Shown here piece by piece: positions 23,496 through 32,297 of a DNA stretch of 64,000 nt (position 1 is the first letter of the stretch; each line of letters starts with the position of its first letter). The position numbers were made by a program, and so were the translations under genes. Origin of the DNA: an uncultured Acetatifactor sp. (lineage in GTDB: Bacteria > Bacillota > Clostridia > Lachnospirales > Lachnospiraceae); the NCBI RefSeq assembly GCF_910585425.1, contig NZ_CAJUCP010000014.1, forward strand, positions 19,541 through 83,540, in the 5' to 3' direction. The notes below the pieces were generated by a model that saw only the letters and a list, made by a program, of their open reading frames with translations, was not told where the DNA came from and did no database searches.

Positions 23496-25127
23496 GTGAA
23501 GCATTTCATACACACCTTCAGATTCCAGATCCTGTCCCTGTTCCTGCTGATCAGCATCCCTGCCGTGGGGCTGTCCCTGGCGGCCAGCCGCGCCAACCTG
23601 GAGGAAGCCAGGAAGCAGGTGCTGACGGCGAAGCAGACGGGCATGAATATTTTGGTGGAGCAGTACGACACCAGCCTGGAAGGGGTGAAGAATTATCTCC
23701 AGCTACTGCTGTACAAGGACAATTCCTACGCCGCGCTGTGGCGGGAGGCCACGGATACCCGGTATCAGCAGGCCAGAGTCTGGCTGAATGACGAGCTGTC
23801 CAATCTGATGAGCTATTTCCCGCTGGTGTCCGGCTTCTATGTCTACATTCCCCACAATGAAGATATCTATATGTCGAAGAGAAAGGATCAGATATCCATC
23901 GACGCCCAGGAATATCTGCAGACCCGGATTCCGCTGGACAAGCCTTATCTGGAGCCCTGTGTGGTGGAGTGCGGGGAGGGGAAGTACCTGATCTGCGGCT
24001 ATCGGAACGCTTACATGGAGATAGGGTTCCTGATTTGCCTGGACGGGCTGCGGGAGCAGCTCGACATGGGGCTGGGCGAGGGCGATATGCTGGCGCTGGT
24101 GCTGGAGCAGGACAGGCAGGTGGCTTTGAGCGTGGAAGGATTTGGGGACGGGCGCGGGCTTACCATGGTGGAGGAGGGATTCTCCGTGATTCCCGTGAAG
24201 CTGCGGCTCTATTTTCCCGAGGGCGCCATGCGCAGCGGGGTCTCCTTCAGGGCGAAGGCCTTCCTGTTCATGACGGCTCTGCTGGCGGCGTTCATCCCTG
24301 TGTTCCTGATCGCCATCAAGAAGTGGTTCCTGGTGCCCATGCGGAAGGTCTCCTCCGCCATGCAGGAGATCCTGGACGGCAATATCGAGTACAGGATCCA
24401 GGAATTCTCCCATACCAGGGAGTTCTCCAATATCGAGCAGGCCTTCAACCATATGCTGGACTACAGCCAGAACCTGAAGATAGAGGCCTATGAGCTGAAG
24501 CTGGAGAAGGAGAAGGATGAGCTGATCAACCTGAAGCTCCAGATCAATCCCCATCTGCTGCTGAATTCCCTCAGCGTGATCAACAGCCTGGCCTTCAACG
24601 GCAAGACCGAGGAAATCAGGGATTTCTCCTACAACCTGTCGAAATATTTCCGGTACGCCCTGCGCAATACCTCGGAATCCGTCACGGTGCGTTCGGAGAT
24701 CGAGTTCGTGAAGACCTACAGCCAGGTACAGAGGGTGCGGCATCCGGACGCCTTCTTCGTCATGTTCGATGTGGAGGAGGAGCTGATGGAAGAGAGGATA
24801 CCTCCCCTGATGATACAGAATTTCGTGGAAAACAGTACGAAATATGCGTTAAAGCCGGACGAGGAGATAGAGATATTCGTCATACTGCGCAGAGAGGGGG
24901 AGATGCTGCGCATCGCCGTATGTGACGATGGCAGGGGGATGGAGCCGGAGCTGGTGCGGAAGATCATGGCCGGGGAGATCATCGAGGACAGCAGGGGACG
25001 GCATGTGGGGATCTGGAACTGTGTCAAGAGGCTGCGCAGCTTCTACGGGGACAGGGCGGATTTCCGCATCACCTCCCGGAAGGGGGAGGGGACCCAGGTC
25101 TGGATGGAATTCCCGCGGATCGTGTAG
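23496..25127 (+). CDS. YesM-type sensor histidine kinase
   Basis: A 543-residue membrane kinase read from a GTG with AAGGAG 8 bases upstream. Membrane segments lie at about 9-28 and 253-273, enclosing a large extracellular sensor. A HAMP-like linker is followed by the His_kinase domain with phospho-acceptor H353 (QINPHLLLNSLS) and a HATPase_c domain with NSTKYAL (N box), DDGRGM and GRHVGIWN. This YesM/LytS-type kinase pairs with the AraC-type regulator that starts 14 bases after it. The pair sits directly before a CUT1 sugar importer, so it probably senses an extracellular carbohydrate and activates that importer. Confidence 0.92.
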   Translation: MKHFIHTFRFQILSLFLLISIPAVGLSLAASRANLEEARKQVLTAKQTGMNILVEQYDTSLEGVKNYLQLLLYKDNSYAALWREATDTRYQQARVWLNDELSNLMSYFPLVSGFYVYIPHNEDIYMSKRKDQISIDAQEYLQTRIPLDKPYLEPCVVECGEGKYLICGYRNAYMEIGFLICLDGLREQLDMGLGEGDMLALVLEQDRQVALSVEGFGDGRGLTMVEEGFSVIPVKLRLYFPEGAMRSGVSFRAKAFLFMTALLAAFIPVFLIAIKKWFLVPMRKVSSAMQEILDGNIEYRIQEFSHTREFSNIEQAFNHMLDYSQNLKIEAYELKLEKEKDELINLKLQINPHLLLNSLSVINSLAFNGKTEEIRDFSYNLSKYFRYALRNTSESVTVRSEIEFVKTYSQVQRVRHPDAFFVMFDVEEELMEERIPPLMIQNFVENSTKYALKPDEEIEIFVILRREGEMLRIAVCDDGRGMEPELVRKIMAGEIIEDSRGRHVGIWNCVKRLRSFYGDRADFRITSRKGEGTQVWMEFPRIV

Positions 25128-25140
25128 AGGGGAAAGAGGG

Positions 25141-25950
25141 ATGAATCTACTGATTGTTGAGGATGAAAAAGAGATCCTGAACGGCATCATGGCCGGAGTC
25201 TGCTGGGAGGATATCGGGATCGACACCGTCTGCCAGGCCACCTCCCTGGAGAAGGCCCTGCAGCAGTTCGACCTGACCAGGATAGACATAGTGCTCTGCG
25301 ACATCGAGCTGCCGGACGGGTCCGGGCTGGACTTCCTGGAATGGGTGAAGGAAAAGCAGCCCTCCACGGTGAGCATGATCATGACCTGCCACGAGGAGTT
25401 TGACTACGCGAAAAGGGCTGTGTCGCTGGGATGCAAGGATTTCATCGTGAAACCGATCATCTACGGGCAGCTGGAGGAGAAGCTCTTAAGCGTCTGCCGG
25501 GAGATCGCGGAGAGCCAGGAGAAGGACAGATACCAGGCCTTCGGCAGGGAGTGGATGAAGCAGATTTCCGGGGAACAGGAAAGCCCCCTCTCCACCGTGA
25601 ACAAAAAGGAGCTGATCGGCCAGGTGAAGTCCTACATCACCGCCCATCTGAAGGAGGACCTGCGCATGGAGCAGATGGCCAAGCAGTTCTGCATCTCCGC
25701 GGATTACCTTTCGAAGCTGTTCAAGCGGGAGGAGGGGATCGGGATAGGGGACTATATCGTGGAGGAGCGGATGTTCCTGGCCGGGGAGCTGATGAAGGCA
25801 GGGGGGGCGTCCGTCTCCAGGATCGCCTACGAGTGCGGCTATGACAACTACAGCTACTTCACCAAGGTCTTCAAGAAGAGATATGGGATGACGCCCCGGG
25901 AGTTCATGCAGAAGGAGGCGAGGGCGGAGAATGGCAATTTGTCGGATTGA
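25141..25950 (+). CDS. YesN-type response regulator with AraC DNA-binding domain
   Basis: A 269-residue regulator. The receiver domain (1-120) has the acidic pair E7/D8/E9, phospho-acceptor D54 (VLCDIELPDG) and the lysine of FIVKP. The C-terminal AraC domain (about 160-262) has two helix-turn-helix motifs, DLRMEQMAKQFCISADYLSKLF and RIAYECGYDNYSYFTKVFKK, seen in part. GGAAAGAGG precedes the ATG. It is shorter than usual YesN proteins (about 500 residues) because the linker domain is missing. It is cotranscribed with its kinase. Confidence 0.92.
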   Translation: MNLLIVEDEKEILNGIMAGVCWEDIGIDTVCQATSLEKALQQFDLTRIDIVLCDIELPDGSGLDFLEWVKEKQPSTVSMIMTCHEEFDYAKRAVSLGCKDFIVKPIIYGQLEEKLLSVCREIAESQEKDRYQAFGREWMKQISGEQESPLSTVNKKELIGQVKSYITAHLKEDLRMEQMAKQFCISADYLSKLFKREEGIGIGDYIVEERMFLAGELMKAGGASVSRIAYECGYDNYSYFTKVFKKRYGMTPREFMQKEARAENGNLSD

Positions 25951-25969
25951 ACGGCAGATTGCCATTTTT
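25930..25969 (+). terminator. Terminator overlapping the end of the regulator gene
   Basis: AATGGCAAT (25930-25938) pairs with ATTGCCATT (25958-25966) followed by TTT. The left arm lies in the last codons of the regulator gene. Confidence 0.65.
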
Positions 25970-26011
25970 GTCCGGATAATTTCTATTATTTTTTGTGAAA
26001 ATGTATATAAT

Positions 26012-26044
26012 AAAGTCACCGTACTAATTGCGGTGGCTTTTTTG
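26012..26044 (+). terminator. Second terminator before the sugar importer
   Basis: AAAGTCACCG (26012-26021) and CGGTGGCTTT (26031-26040), then a run of T. Two terminators in series separate regulators from transporter, so the importer needs its own promoter or read-through control. Confidence 0.75.
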
Positions 26045-26080
26045 TCAGATTGTTTTTGCCAACGGAGGGAAGGGACGAGG

Positions 26081-27001
26081 ATGAAGAAGAAAAAGAAGAG
26101 AAACTGGAGGAACGCCCTGCCGATTTACTGTATGATGCTTCCGGGAATCATCTACCTGTGCGTCAACAATTACGCGCCCATGTTCGGGCTGGTGATCGCC
26201 TTCAAGAAAATCAACTGGAACAAGGGAATCCTGGGGAGCGACTGGGCGGGCTTTGCCAATTTCCGGTATCTGTTCGCCTCCTCCGAGGCCCTGAACATGA
26301 CCAAGAACACGGTGCTGTACAACCTGGCCTTCATCGTGGTGGGGACAGTGGTGTCCATTACGGTGGCCATCCTGCTCAATGAGATCACATCCAAGTTCTC
26401 CAGCAGGCTGTACCAGACCTTGATCCTGCTCCCTTACATGATTTCCTGGGTCATCGTCAGCTACCTGGTGTTCGCCTTCCTCAGCGCCGAGACCGGCATG
26501 GTGAATCAGGGCATCCTGGCGCCCCTGGGCAGGGAGCCGATCGTATGGTATCAGGAGAAGAGGTACTGGCCCTTCCTGCTGGTGCTGGCCTATCTGTGGA
26601 AGAGCGTGGGCTTCTCCATGGTCATCTACCTGTCCAGCATCGTGGGGATCAGCAAAGAATACTATGAGGCGGCCAGGATCGACGGAGCCGGGAAGTGGAA
26701 GCAGATCAGGTTCATCACGCTGCCGCTGCTGAAGTCCACGGTGATCACGCTGCTGATCATGAACATCGGGAGCATCTTCTATTCCGATTTCGGGCTTTTC
26801 TACCAGGTGCCCAGGAACTCGGGGGCGCTGTACGATGTGACCCAGACGATCGATACATATGTGTACAATGCGCTGATGCAGCAGGGCAATATCTCGCTGT
26901 CCTCGGCGGCGGGCTTCTACCAGTCCATCGTGGGCTTCGCGCTGGTGCTGGCGGCCAATGCCATCGTGCGCAGATACAGCAGAGAGAGCGCATTATTCTA
27001 G
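26081..27001 (+). CDS. Sugar ABC transporter permease (LplB/YteP-like)
   Basis: A 306-residue inner-membrane permease of the CUT1 class with about six membrane segments. The cytoplasmic EAA loop that contacts the ATPase is EYYEAARIDGAGKWKQIRF (near residues 195-213). The family (LplB/YteP/YtcP) typically imports oligosaccharides together with a DUF3502-type binding protein. The ATG at 26081 has GGAGG and a second GGGA upstream; an open frame extends to 25931. It is the first gene of a permease-permease-binding protein operon that lacks an ATPase. Confidence 0.93.
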   Translation: MKKKKKRNWRNALPIYCMMLPGIIYLCVNNYAPMFGLVIAFKKINWNKGILGSDWAGFANFRYLFASSEALNMTKNTVLYNLAFIVVGTVVSITVAILLNEITSKFSSRLYQTLILLPYMISWVIVSYLVFAFLSAETGMVNQGILAPLGREPIVWYQEKRYWPFLLVLAYLWKSVGFSMVIYLSSIVGISKEYYEAARIDGAGKWKQIRFITLPLLKSTVITLLIMNIGSIFYSDFGLFYQVPRNSGALYDVTQTIDTYVYNALMQQGNISLSSAAGFYQSIVGFALVLAANAIVRRYSRESALF

Positions 27002-27014
27002 GGGGAGGAGAGCC

Positions 27015-27899
27015 ATGACAGGAAAAGACGATAAAAGGATACGACTGATCGCGAACATAGTGCTGACTATTCTGAGCCTGGCAGCGGTGCTGCCCTTTAT
27101 CCTGCTGATATCCTCCTCCCTGACGGACGAGAAGGCGGCGGTGGTATCGGGCTTCCGGTTCCTTCCGCCGGTGTTCAGCATGGAGGCCTACCAGTACATC
27201 ATGCAGCAGAGCGACATGATTTTCCGGGCCTATGGGATCACCATCTTTACCACGCTGGTGGGGACGGCTGTGGGACTGGCTGTCACGTCCCTGCTGGGCT
27301 ACGGGCTCACCAAGGACATCCCGGGGAAGGGATTCTTCAACTTTTTCGTAGTGTTCACCATGCTGTTCAACGGCGGGCTGGTGCCCACTTATCTGATCTA
27401 TACCAAGTATCTGCACATCGCGGACACCATCTGGGCCCTGATCGTGCCCTCCCTGCTGGTGAACGCCTTCCAGGTGATGCTGGTGCGGAACTACTTTGCC
27501 ACCAGCATACCGGAATCCCTGCTTGAGAGCGCCAAGCTGGACGGGGCCAGCGAGATGTCGATCTTCCGGCTGATCGTGCTGCCTCTGTCCAAGCCCATTT
27601 TGGCCACAGTGGGGCTGATGATGGCCCTGGCCTACTGGAACAACTGGACCAACGGGCTGTACTATCTCAACGACCCGGCGCTGTACTCCATCCAGAACGT
27701 GCTCAATGCCATCAACAACAATATCGCGGCGCTGACATCTATGGCAGGCAGTGGACTTTATATCAATAAATCGGACATCCCTACCCTGACGGCGCGGATG
27801 GCCATCGCGGTGCTGGGGGTGCTGCCCATGCTGATCATCTATCCCTTCTTCCAGCGGTATTTCGTGAAAGGGATCACGCTGGGGGCGGTGAAGGGGTGA
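27015..27899 (+). CDS. Carbohydrate ABC transporter permease (LplC/YtcP-like)
   Basis: A 294-residue second CUT1 permease with about six membrane segments. Its EAA loop is SLLESAKLDGASEMSIFRL. GGGGGAGGAG precedes the ATG, 13 bases after the first permease. It forms the heterodimeric channel with that protein. The ATPase must be supplied from elsewhere, as with the shared MsmX-type ATPases of Firmicutes. Confidence 0.93.
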   Translation: MTGKDDKRIRLIANIVLTILSLAAVLPFILLISSSLTDEKAAVVSGFRFLPPVFSMEAYQYIMQQSDMIFRAYGITIFTTLVGTAVGLAVTSLLGYGLTKDIPGKGFFNFFVVFTMLFNGGLVPTYLIYTKYLHIADTIWALIVPSLLVNAFQVMLVRNYFATSIPESLLESAKLDGASEMSIFRLIVLPLSKPILATVGLMMALAYWNNWTNGLYYLNDPALYSIQNVLNAINNNIAALTSMAGSGLYINKSDIPTLTARMAIAVLGVLPMLIIYPFFQRYFVKGITLGAVKG

Positions 27900-28022
27900 G
27901 ACGGACGGAATTTCAAGGAACAGGATAAATGGCTTGACGGAAAAACGAATATATGCTTTTTGCTTTCCGTAGAAGCGGTTTATAGATATCAGTAACAGGA
28001 ACGAGTTTCAAAGGAGGAAGGT

Positions 28023-29630
28023 ATGAGAAAAAGATTGCTGACTAAGATTTTGGCAGTGGCCATGAGCGCTGCGCTGCTGACAGCCTGCGGGTCGCCGGAC
28101 AATGGGGGGAGCACAGGCAGCCAGGGGAGTTCCCAGGCGGAATCCTCCGCCCAGGAATCCGGGGATTCCCAGGAAGGCGGCCAGGAGGAAGGAAGCGCTG
28201 AGCAGCAGCCCGCAGCTTCCGGAGACGCCGTCACCGTAAGGATGACATACATCACCGGCGGCGTGGAACCGGACGGGCTGGACAGGGTGGAGGCGGCCCT
28301 GAACGAACAGACCCTGGCCAAGATCGGCTGTAACATAGAGCTGGTGCCCGTGGCCCATGCGGACGAGGCTGCCACCTACAACAAGTGGTTCGCCTCGGGG
28401 GAGGACGTGGACATCATCTGCACGGTGTTCCAGGACTACCTGGCCATGATAAACGCGGGAGGATTCCAGCCCCTGGACGACCTGATCGCCGAGTACGGAA
28501 AGGATATGCTGGAAAAGGACAAGGACAAATCCTTCCTGGGAGCGGGAAGGTATAAGGGGCAGCTCTACGGCATCCCCACCATCCCCTCTGCCCCCGGAAA
28601 CGGCGGCGCGCTGTACATGCGCAAGGACGTGTTCGACCAGTTGGACACCACGGGCATGGACGTGGAGGGATATATCGGATATGAGGAGCTGGACAGCCTG
28701 CTGTCCCAGATCCATGAGAAGTTCCCCGAGTATACCGCCCTGGGCGTGTCCGGAAAGGACAGGAGCAAATCCAATTTCTTCTTCGTAAGGAATTATGACA
28801 ATCTGGGCGTGGGCGAATCCAGCGGCGTGGTGGTGAACGCGCTGGAGGAGACCACCGTGGAGAACCTGTACGCCACGGAGGAGTACAGGGAATATCTGGA
28901 CTGGATGCGGAAATGGTATCAGGCGGGCTACATCTCCAAGGACGCCGCCACCTCCGACGAGGCCGGGGACGACCTGTTCACGGCGGCCAAGGCTGCCACC
29001 TACATCGGCATGAGCACCCCCGGAACCAGGGAGAACACCGAGCTGGAGGCCGGAACGGAGGTTGTGCAGATTGACCTGTGCCCTACCTGGATGACTACGA
29101 ATGTGTATACGGGCGTGCTGTTCTTTATCCCCACCAATGCGGCCAATCCCGAGAAGGCCATGGAAGTGCTGAACCTCCTGTTCACCGACGGCGAGTTCTC
29201 CAATGTGCTGGCCAACGGCGTAGAGGGAGAGGATTACACTGTCACCGACGCGGAGAACGGCGTGATCGAGTTCAACGGCAGCGCGGAGAAGAAGTACAGC
29301 AACATGTACGGCGTATGGGGCGACGGGGCCCAGTGGTTCATCAGCCCGCCTACAACCCCCGATATCTATCAGCAGCGCAAGGACTATCTGGCCGAGACCA
29401 TCGCCCACACCTCCAAGGTGTACGGCTATAAGTTCGATGCCAGCAGCGTGGAGACAGAGCAGTCCACAGTGAAGAATGTCATCGCCAAGTACCTGACCCA
29501 GCTGGAGTACGGCACCGTGGACGTGGACACCGTGCTCCCCGAGTTCCTGAAGGACCTGGAGAACGCAGGCATGAACAAGATCATCGAGGAGAACCAGAGG
29601 CAGCTTGACGAGTGGCTGGCCGGGCAATAA
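28023..29630 (+). CDS. Extracellular sugar-binding lipoprotein (LplA-like)
   Basis: A 535-residue solute-binding protein anchored to the outer face of the membrane. The lipobox LLTAC places the lipidated cysteine at C22. A low-complexity Ser/Gln/Glu linker (about 25-60) precedes the mature fold. The C-terminal segment ending QRQLDEWLAGQ fits the DUF3502 extension of LplA/YtcQ-type proteins. AAAGGAGGAAGGT precedes the ATG. The 123-base gap from the permease has a GGAAA/TTTCC pair around an AT-rich loop, which may tune the expected high expression of the binding protein. Confidence 0.93.
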   Translation: MRKRLLTKILAVAMSAALLTACGSPDNGGSTGSQGSSQAESSAQESGDSQEGGQEEGSAEQQPAASGDAVTVRMTYITGGVEPDGLDRVEAALNEQTLAKIGCNIELVPVAHADEAATYNKWFASGEDVDIICTVFQDYLAMINAGGFQPLDDLIAEYGKDMLEKDKDKSFLGAGRYKGQLYGIPTIPSAPGNGGALYMRKDVFDQLDTTGMDVEGYIGYEELDSLLSQIHEKFPEYTALGVSGKDRSKSNFFFVRNYDNLGVGESSGVVVNALEETTVENLYATEEYREYLDWMRKWYQAGYISKDAATSDEAGDDLFTAAKAATYIGMSTPGTRENTELEAGTEVVQIDLCPTWMTTNVYTGVLFFIPTNAANPEKAMEVLNLLFTDGEFSNVLANGVEGEDYTVTDAENGVIEFNGSAEKKYSNMYGVWGDGAQWFISPPTTPDIYQQRKDYLAETIAHTSKVYGYKFDASSVETEQSTVKNVIAKYLTQLEYGTVDVDTVLPEFLKDLENAGMNKIIEENQRQLDEWLAGQ

Positions 29631-29668
29631 GGAGAGGCTGTGGACGCCGGCTTCTGACATAATGTGAT

Positions 29669-29711
29669 AAAGGCTATTGTTGTGTAGAAATGATATGCAA
29701 CAGTAGCCTTT
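29669..29711 (+). terminator. Terminator after the binding-protein gene
   Basis: A 14-bp stem with one mismatch (29669-29682 with 29698-29711) ends the importer operon. Confidence 0.75.
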
Positions 29712-29752
29712 GTTTATAGTGGTTTACATAGAGGGGGTTTATCATAAATATA

Positions 29753-29808
29753 TTGACATATGATTCTACAAGATGTAATATGAAAATACTACAACTTGTA
29801 GAACAGAA
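29753..29808 (+). promoter_or_regulatory. Promoter with BlaI-type operators, copy 1
   Basis: TTGACA, 17 bases, TAATAT. Two TACA...TGTA dyads overlap it: TACAAGATGTA in the spacer and CTACAACTTGTAG just after the -10 box. The same 50-bp module occurs at 30850 in front of the BlaI-type gene. Confidence 0.75.
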
Positions 29809-29919
29809 AGCGACAAGTGAAAAGCAAAACTATATGTACAGGTTATACAGTCTGGTTTCATGGCAAGTGAAACCGTTAAGCAGTATAAGTTATCGGAAAG
29901 TCATATATGGGGGGCGACT

Positions 29920-30288
29920 ATGAAGCCAAAGACTTTGAAAATTCTTTTATTGATTCAGTCCGTTGCAATGGTATTAGTCTTGGGGTGGCTTTGCTTAGAG
30001 ATTATAATAAGTAGTGAGAGAACAACATTAATATGTGAAAATTCGCCGGATGGGGCTTATACGTTACTCGTTCACAAAAGTTCAAAGATTCTTTTATTTC
30101 ATCCGATTGACCATATTCAGGTGGTGCTTTGTGATAATGATTCTGTAGGTTATAAAGCGTTCGATGTTGATATTTCTGATTTTGCCAGATGTGAGATTGA
30201 ATGGGAGGAAGATGGTGTCTGGATAGTTTTGCATGGGCAAGAAGCTCTATACTATGCTTTACCATTTAGAGTAGAAACAGAACAATAA
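29920..30288 (+). CDS. Membrane-anchored hypothetical protein, twin 1
   Basis: A 122-residue protein with a basic start MKPKTLK, one membrane segment (about 8-28) and an outward domain with NSPDGAYTLLVH and WEEDGVWIVLHG. The start has GGGGGG-type ribosome site 5 bases upstream; an ATG at 29860 is open too. It is a diverged paralogue of the next gene. The BlaI-type operator upstream implies induction under cell-envelope stress; no function is known to me. Confidence 0.65.
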   Translation: MKPKTLKILLLIQSVAMVLVLGWLCLEIIISSERTTLICENSPDGAYTLLVHKSSKILLFHPIDHIQVVLCDNDSVGYKAFDVDISDFARCEIEWEEDGVWIVLHGQEALYYALPFRVETEQ

Positions 30289-30315
30289 TGGATTATGTAT
30301 TGTGAGGGAATGTAT

Positions 30316-30723
30316 ATGAAGACTAAAACTTTGAAAATCTTGCTTGTTGTTGAATTTGTGATAACAGTATTCGTTTTATATATCTTACTTTCTGCTTTTA
30401 GGGAGGGAGGGCTGGGGGACGAGCTGTTCCGTGAATTTTCACCGGATGGGAAATATGAGCTGGTCATAGAAGGAAAAACTGCTCCAAATGGGCTTTATTC
30501 CGCGGTTTCCTTTTTTAAAGTGAAGCTCTACGAGAACAAAGCCGAAAATCCTTATATTGTCTGGTTCCGTGCACAGATTTCCGATGAAGGCGGCCCTCCG
30601 AAATATGAGGCTGAATGGATGGAGGACGGTGTCAGGATAAGTTTGTATGGCAGGAGGCTTGTAAGCTACGAATATATTTTACCGTTCAAGACGGCAGAGG
30701 ATGCAGAGAGGCCTCGGCAATGA
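30316..30723 (+). CDS. Membrane-anchored hypothetical protein, twin 2
   Basis: A 135-residue protein starting MKTKTLKILLVVEF, with one membrane segment and an extracytoplasmic domain with FSPDGKYELVI and WMEDGVRISLYG, matching twin 1 in order and spacing. GAGGG lies 7 bases before the ATG. The two genes are 27 bases apart and arose by tandem duplication. Confidence 0.65.
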   Translation: MKTKTLKILLVVEFVITVFVLYILLSAFREGGLGDELFREFSPDGKYELVIEGKTAPNGLYSAVSFFKVKLYENKAENPYIVWFRAQISDEGGPPKYEAEWMEDGVRISLYGRRLVSYEYILPFKTAEDAERPRQ

Positions 30724-30849
30724 CTGTTCTATAAGAAGTTCTAAAGACATTTCAGGTTTGTTCACTGAAGCCCGATTAGAGGCTGTATGAATTTCCGCAG
30801 AGTCCCTGTCCCTGACCAGGAACTCAGAAACTATTGATGGTTTTCTTTA

Positions 30850-30902
30850 TTGACATATGATTCTACAAGATGTAATATGAAAACACTACAGCTTGTAGGA
30901 CA
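30850..30902 (+). promoter_or_regulatory. Promoter with BlaI-type operators, copy 2
   Basis: TTGACA (30850-30855), 17 bases, TAATAT (30873-30878), with the same two TACA...TGTA dyads as copy 1. It drives the BlaI-type gene and suggests autoregulation plus control of the twin genes. Confidence 0.75.
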
Positions 30903-30914
30903 GGAGGCGGCAGC

Positions 30915-31280
30915 ATGGGCGAATTGAAAATGGGGACGGCAGAAGCGAGATTTGCGGATATAATCTGGGACAATGAGCCGATTTCATCAGGAGACCTTGC
31001 GAAGCTGGCAGACAGGGAATTCAAATGGAAGAAGACCACCTCGTTTACCGTACTGAAGAGGCTGTGCGAGAGGGGGCTTTTCCAGAACCAGAACGGGACG
31101 GTCACTTCCCTGGTATCCAGAAAGGAGTTCTACGCGCGACATAGCCAGCAGTATGTGGAGGAGGCGTTCGGTGGCTCCCTGCCTGCTTTCCTGGCAGCGT
31201 TCGGCACCAGGAAGAAGCTTTCGGAGCAGGAGATTGAGGAGATTCAGGGCATTATCGATTCATGGAATATGACAACATAG
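30915..31280 (+). CDS. BlaI/MecI-family transcriptional repressor
   Basis: A 121-residue winged-helix repressor. The DNA-binding half has FADIIWDNEPISSGDLAKLA and KKTTSFTVLKRLCERGLF; the C-terminal half (FGGSLPAFLAAF, then LSEQEIEEIQGIID) is the dimerisation region cleaved by BlaR1-type proteases in the classical system. AGGAGG lies 9 bases before the ATG. No BlaR1 sensor-protease gene follows, so either another sensor acts on it or it responds differently. Confidence 0.88.
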   Translation: MGELKMGTAEARFADIIWDNEPISSGDLAKLADREFKWKKTTSFTVLKRLCERGLFQNQNGTVTSLVSRKEFYARHSQQYVEEAFGGSLPAFLAAFGTRKKLSEQEIEEIQGIIDSWNMTT

Positions 31281-31450
31281 CAGAAGTTGATGGTGTCTTT
31301 CCAAGATATTTTAATAATACAGTGATTCAGAAGTCGGACGGCTCATATTGGGCATGCGGCGAGGACGTGGGGACTGAAGAGAAGTCGGTGCGCGGCCAGG
31401 AGGCGTACTATACTGTTATCTGCACGCATGAGTTCCAGCCATGCAATTAG
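31262..31450 (+). pseudogene. Short ORF after the BlaI-type gene, possible remnant
   Basis: A 62-codon frame overlapping the end of the repressor gene. It contains a VIQKSDGSYWACGED stretch reminiscent of a beta-propeller or RCC1-like repeat, without further support. It occupies the place where a BlaR1 gene would normally overlap, but shows no BlaR1 motif. Possibly the end of a deleted gene, possibly not coding. Confidence 0.25.
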
Positions 31451-31494
31451 ACTGGCGGCAGGGCGGAGATGCGGGAAGGGATTGAGGTGGTGAG

Positions 31495-31953
31495 ATGGAT
31501 AAACGGACAGGAGCTACATGTATACTGATATTGCTGCTTTTAGGATGCATCGTATTATTGAAGAGGAATGACGCAGGGAACCATGAGAATCCATTCCCCA
31601 TATCAGTCATTGGCGGAGAGCTGCTCATGAGTTCAAGGGAGGGATTCGATTCTGTTACGATATACAGGATGGGGGATTTATTGGTCATCAATGCGGAATC
31701 GGATGCGGAATTTTTTGATGGCGCGCAGTTTACGGTGGAGCCTGAGGGGGAGATAGGGCCTGAGGATATTGAAGTCATATGGACGACCCTGGGCGGCAGG
31801 ATCAGAAGAGAGGATGAGGGGGCAGAGGATCATGACTTTATTATCGCGGAGATTAAAATCACAGAGAATGGCGAACTGATATTCGACACTAAGGTCAATT
31901 TTGCGAAAAAGGCTTTTGAAGCAATTGATGAGTTTCTCCAAAGGAATGAGTAA
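31495..31953 (+). CDS. Membrane-anchored hypothetical protein
   Basis: A 152-residue protein with one N-terminal membrane segment (ILILLLLGCIVLL) and an acidic outward domain. The GC residues at the end of the segment could form a weak lipobox, but the match is poor. GAGGTGG precedes the ATG. I do not recognise the family. It belongs with the other small envelope proteins of this region. Confidence 0.55.
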   Translation: MDKRTGATCILILLLLGCIVLLKRNDAGNHENPFPISVIGGELLMSSREGFDSVTIYRMGDLLVINAESDAEFFDGAQFTVEPEGEIGPEDIEVIWTTLGGRIRREDEGAEDHDFIIAEIKITENGELIFDTKVNFAKKAFEAIDEFLQRNE

Positions 31954-32297
31954 AATTATTATCGCGCCCTTTTATTGCTTCTGCGGGAAGTTTTATACTG
32001 CAGACCGCCAGGATTTACAGTGGTGTCTTCGGGAAAGCGCTTGGCTGGCGGTCTGTAGTCGGGTTGCACTGCAAATTTAACCGATGCGCAGTATAAATAG
32101 CAGATTGTTTGTGCTCGAAGATGGGCTGGCGGAAGAGGACCTGCAGGAGTTGGCGGATCAGAAAGGGATTTTTTTCGGATGTTTGCCAAGCACAAGGGAA
32201 CATGCTATACTGGAACGGTGGTAGATGTCCGGCCCCACCTGCGGCCATTGACCAGTATGGAACGGAAAAATCGCGATGACCAAGGAGGAAGCAAAGT
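31954..32297. other. Intergenic region with a spaced inverted repeat
   Basis: A 14-bp inverted repeat with one mismatch (31998-32011 and 32045-32058) spaced by 33 bases. The rest resembles decayed coding sequence without an identifiable family. Confidence 0.5.

Noticed and set aside
28008..29660. 550-codon minus-strand frame
   Set aside because: Opposite the binding-protein gene, which has a lipobox and the DUF3502-type C-terminus.
31262..31450. BlaR1 gene after the BlaI-type repressor
   Set aside because: Only 62 codons, no HEXXH motif and no membrane segment; kept only as a low-confidence remnant.
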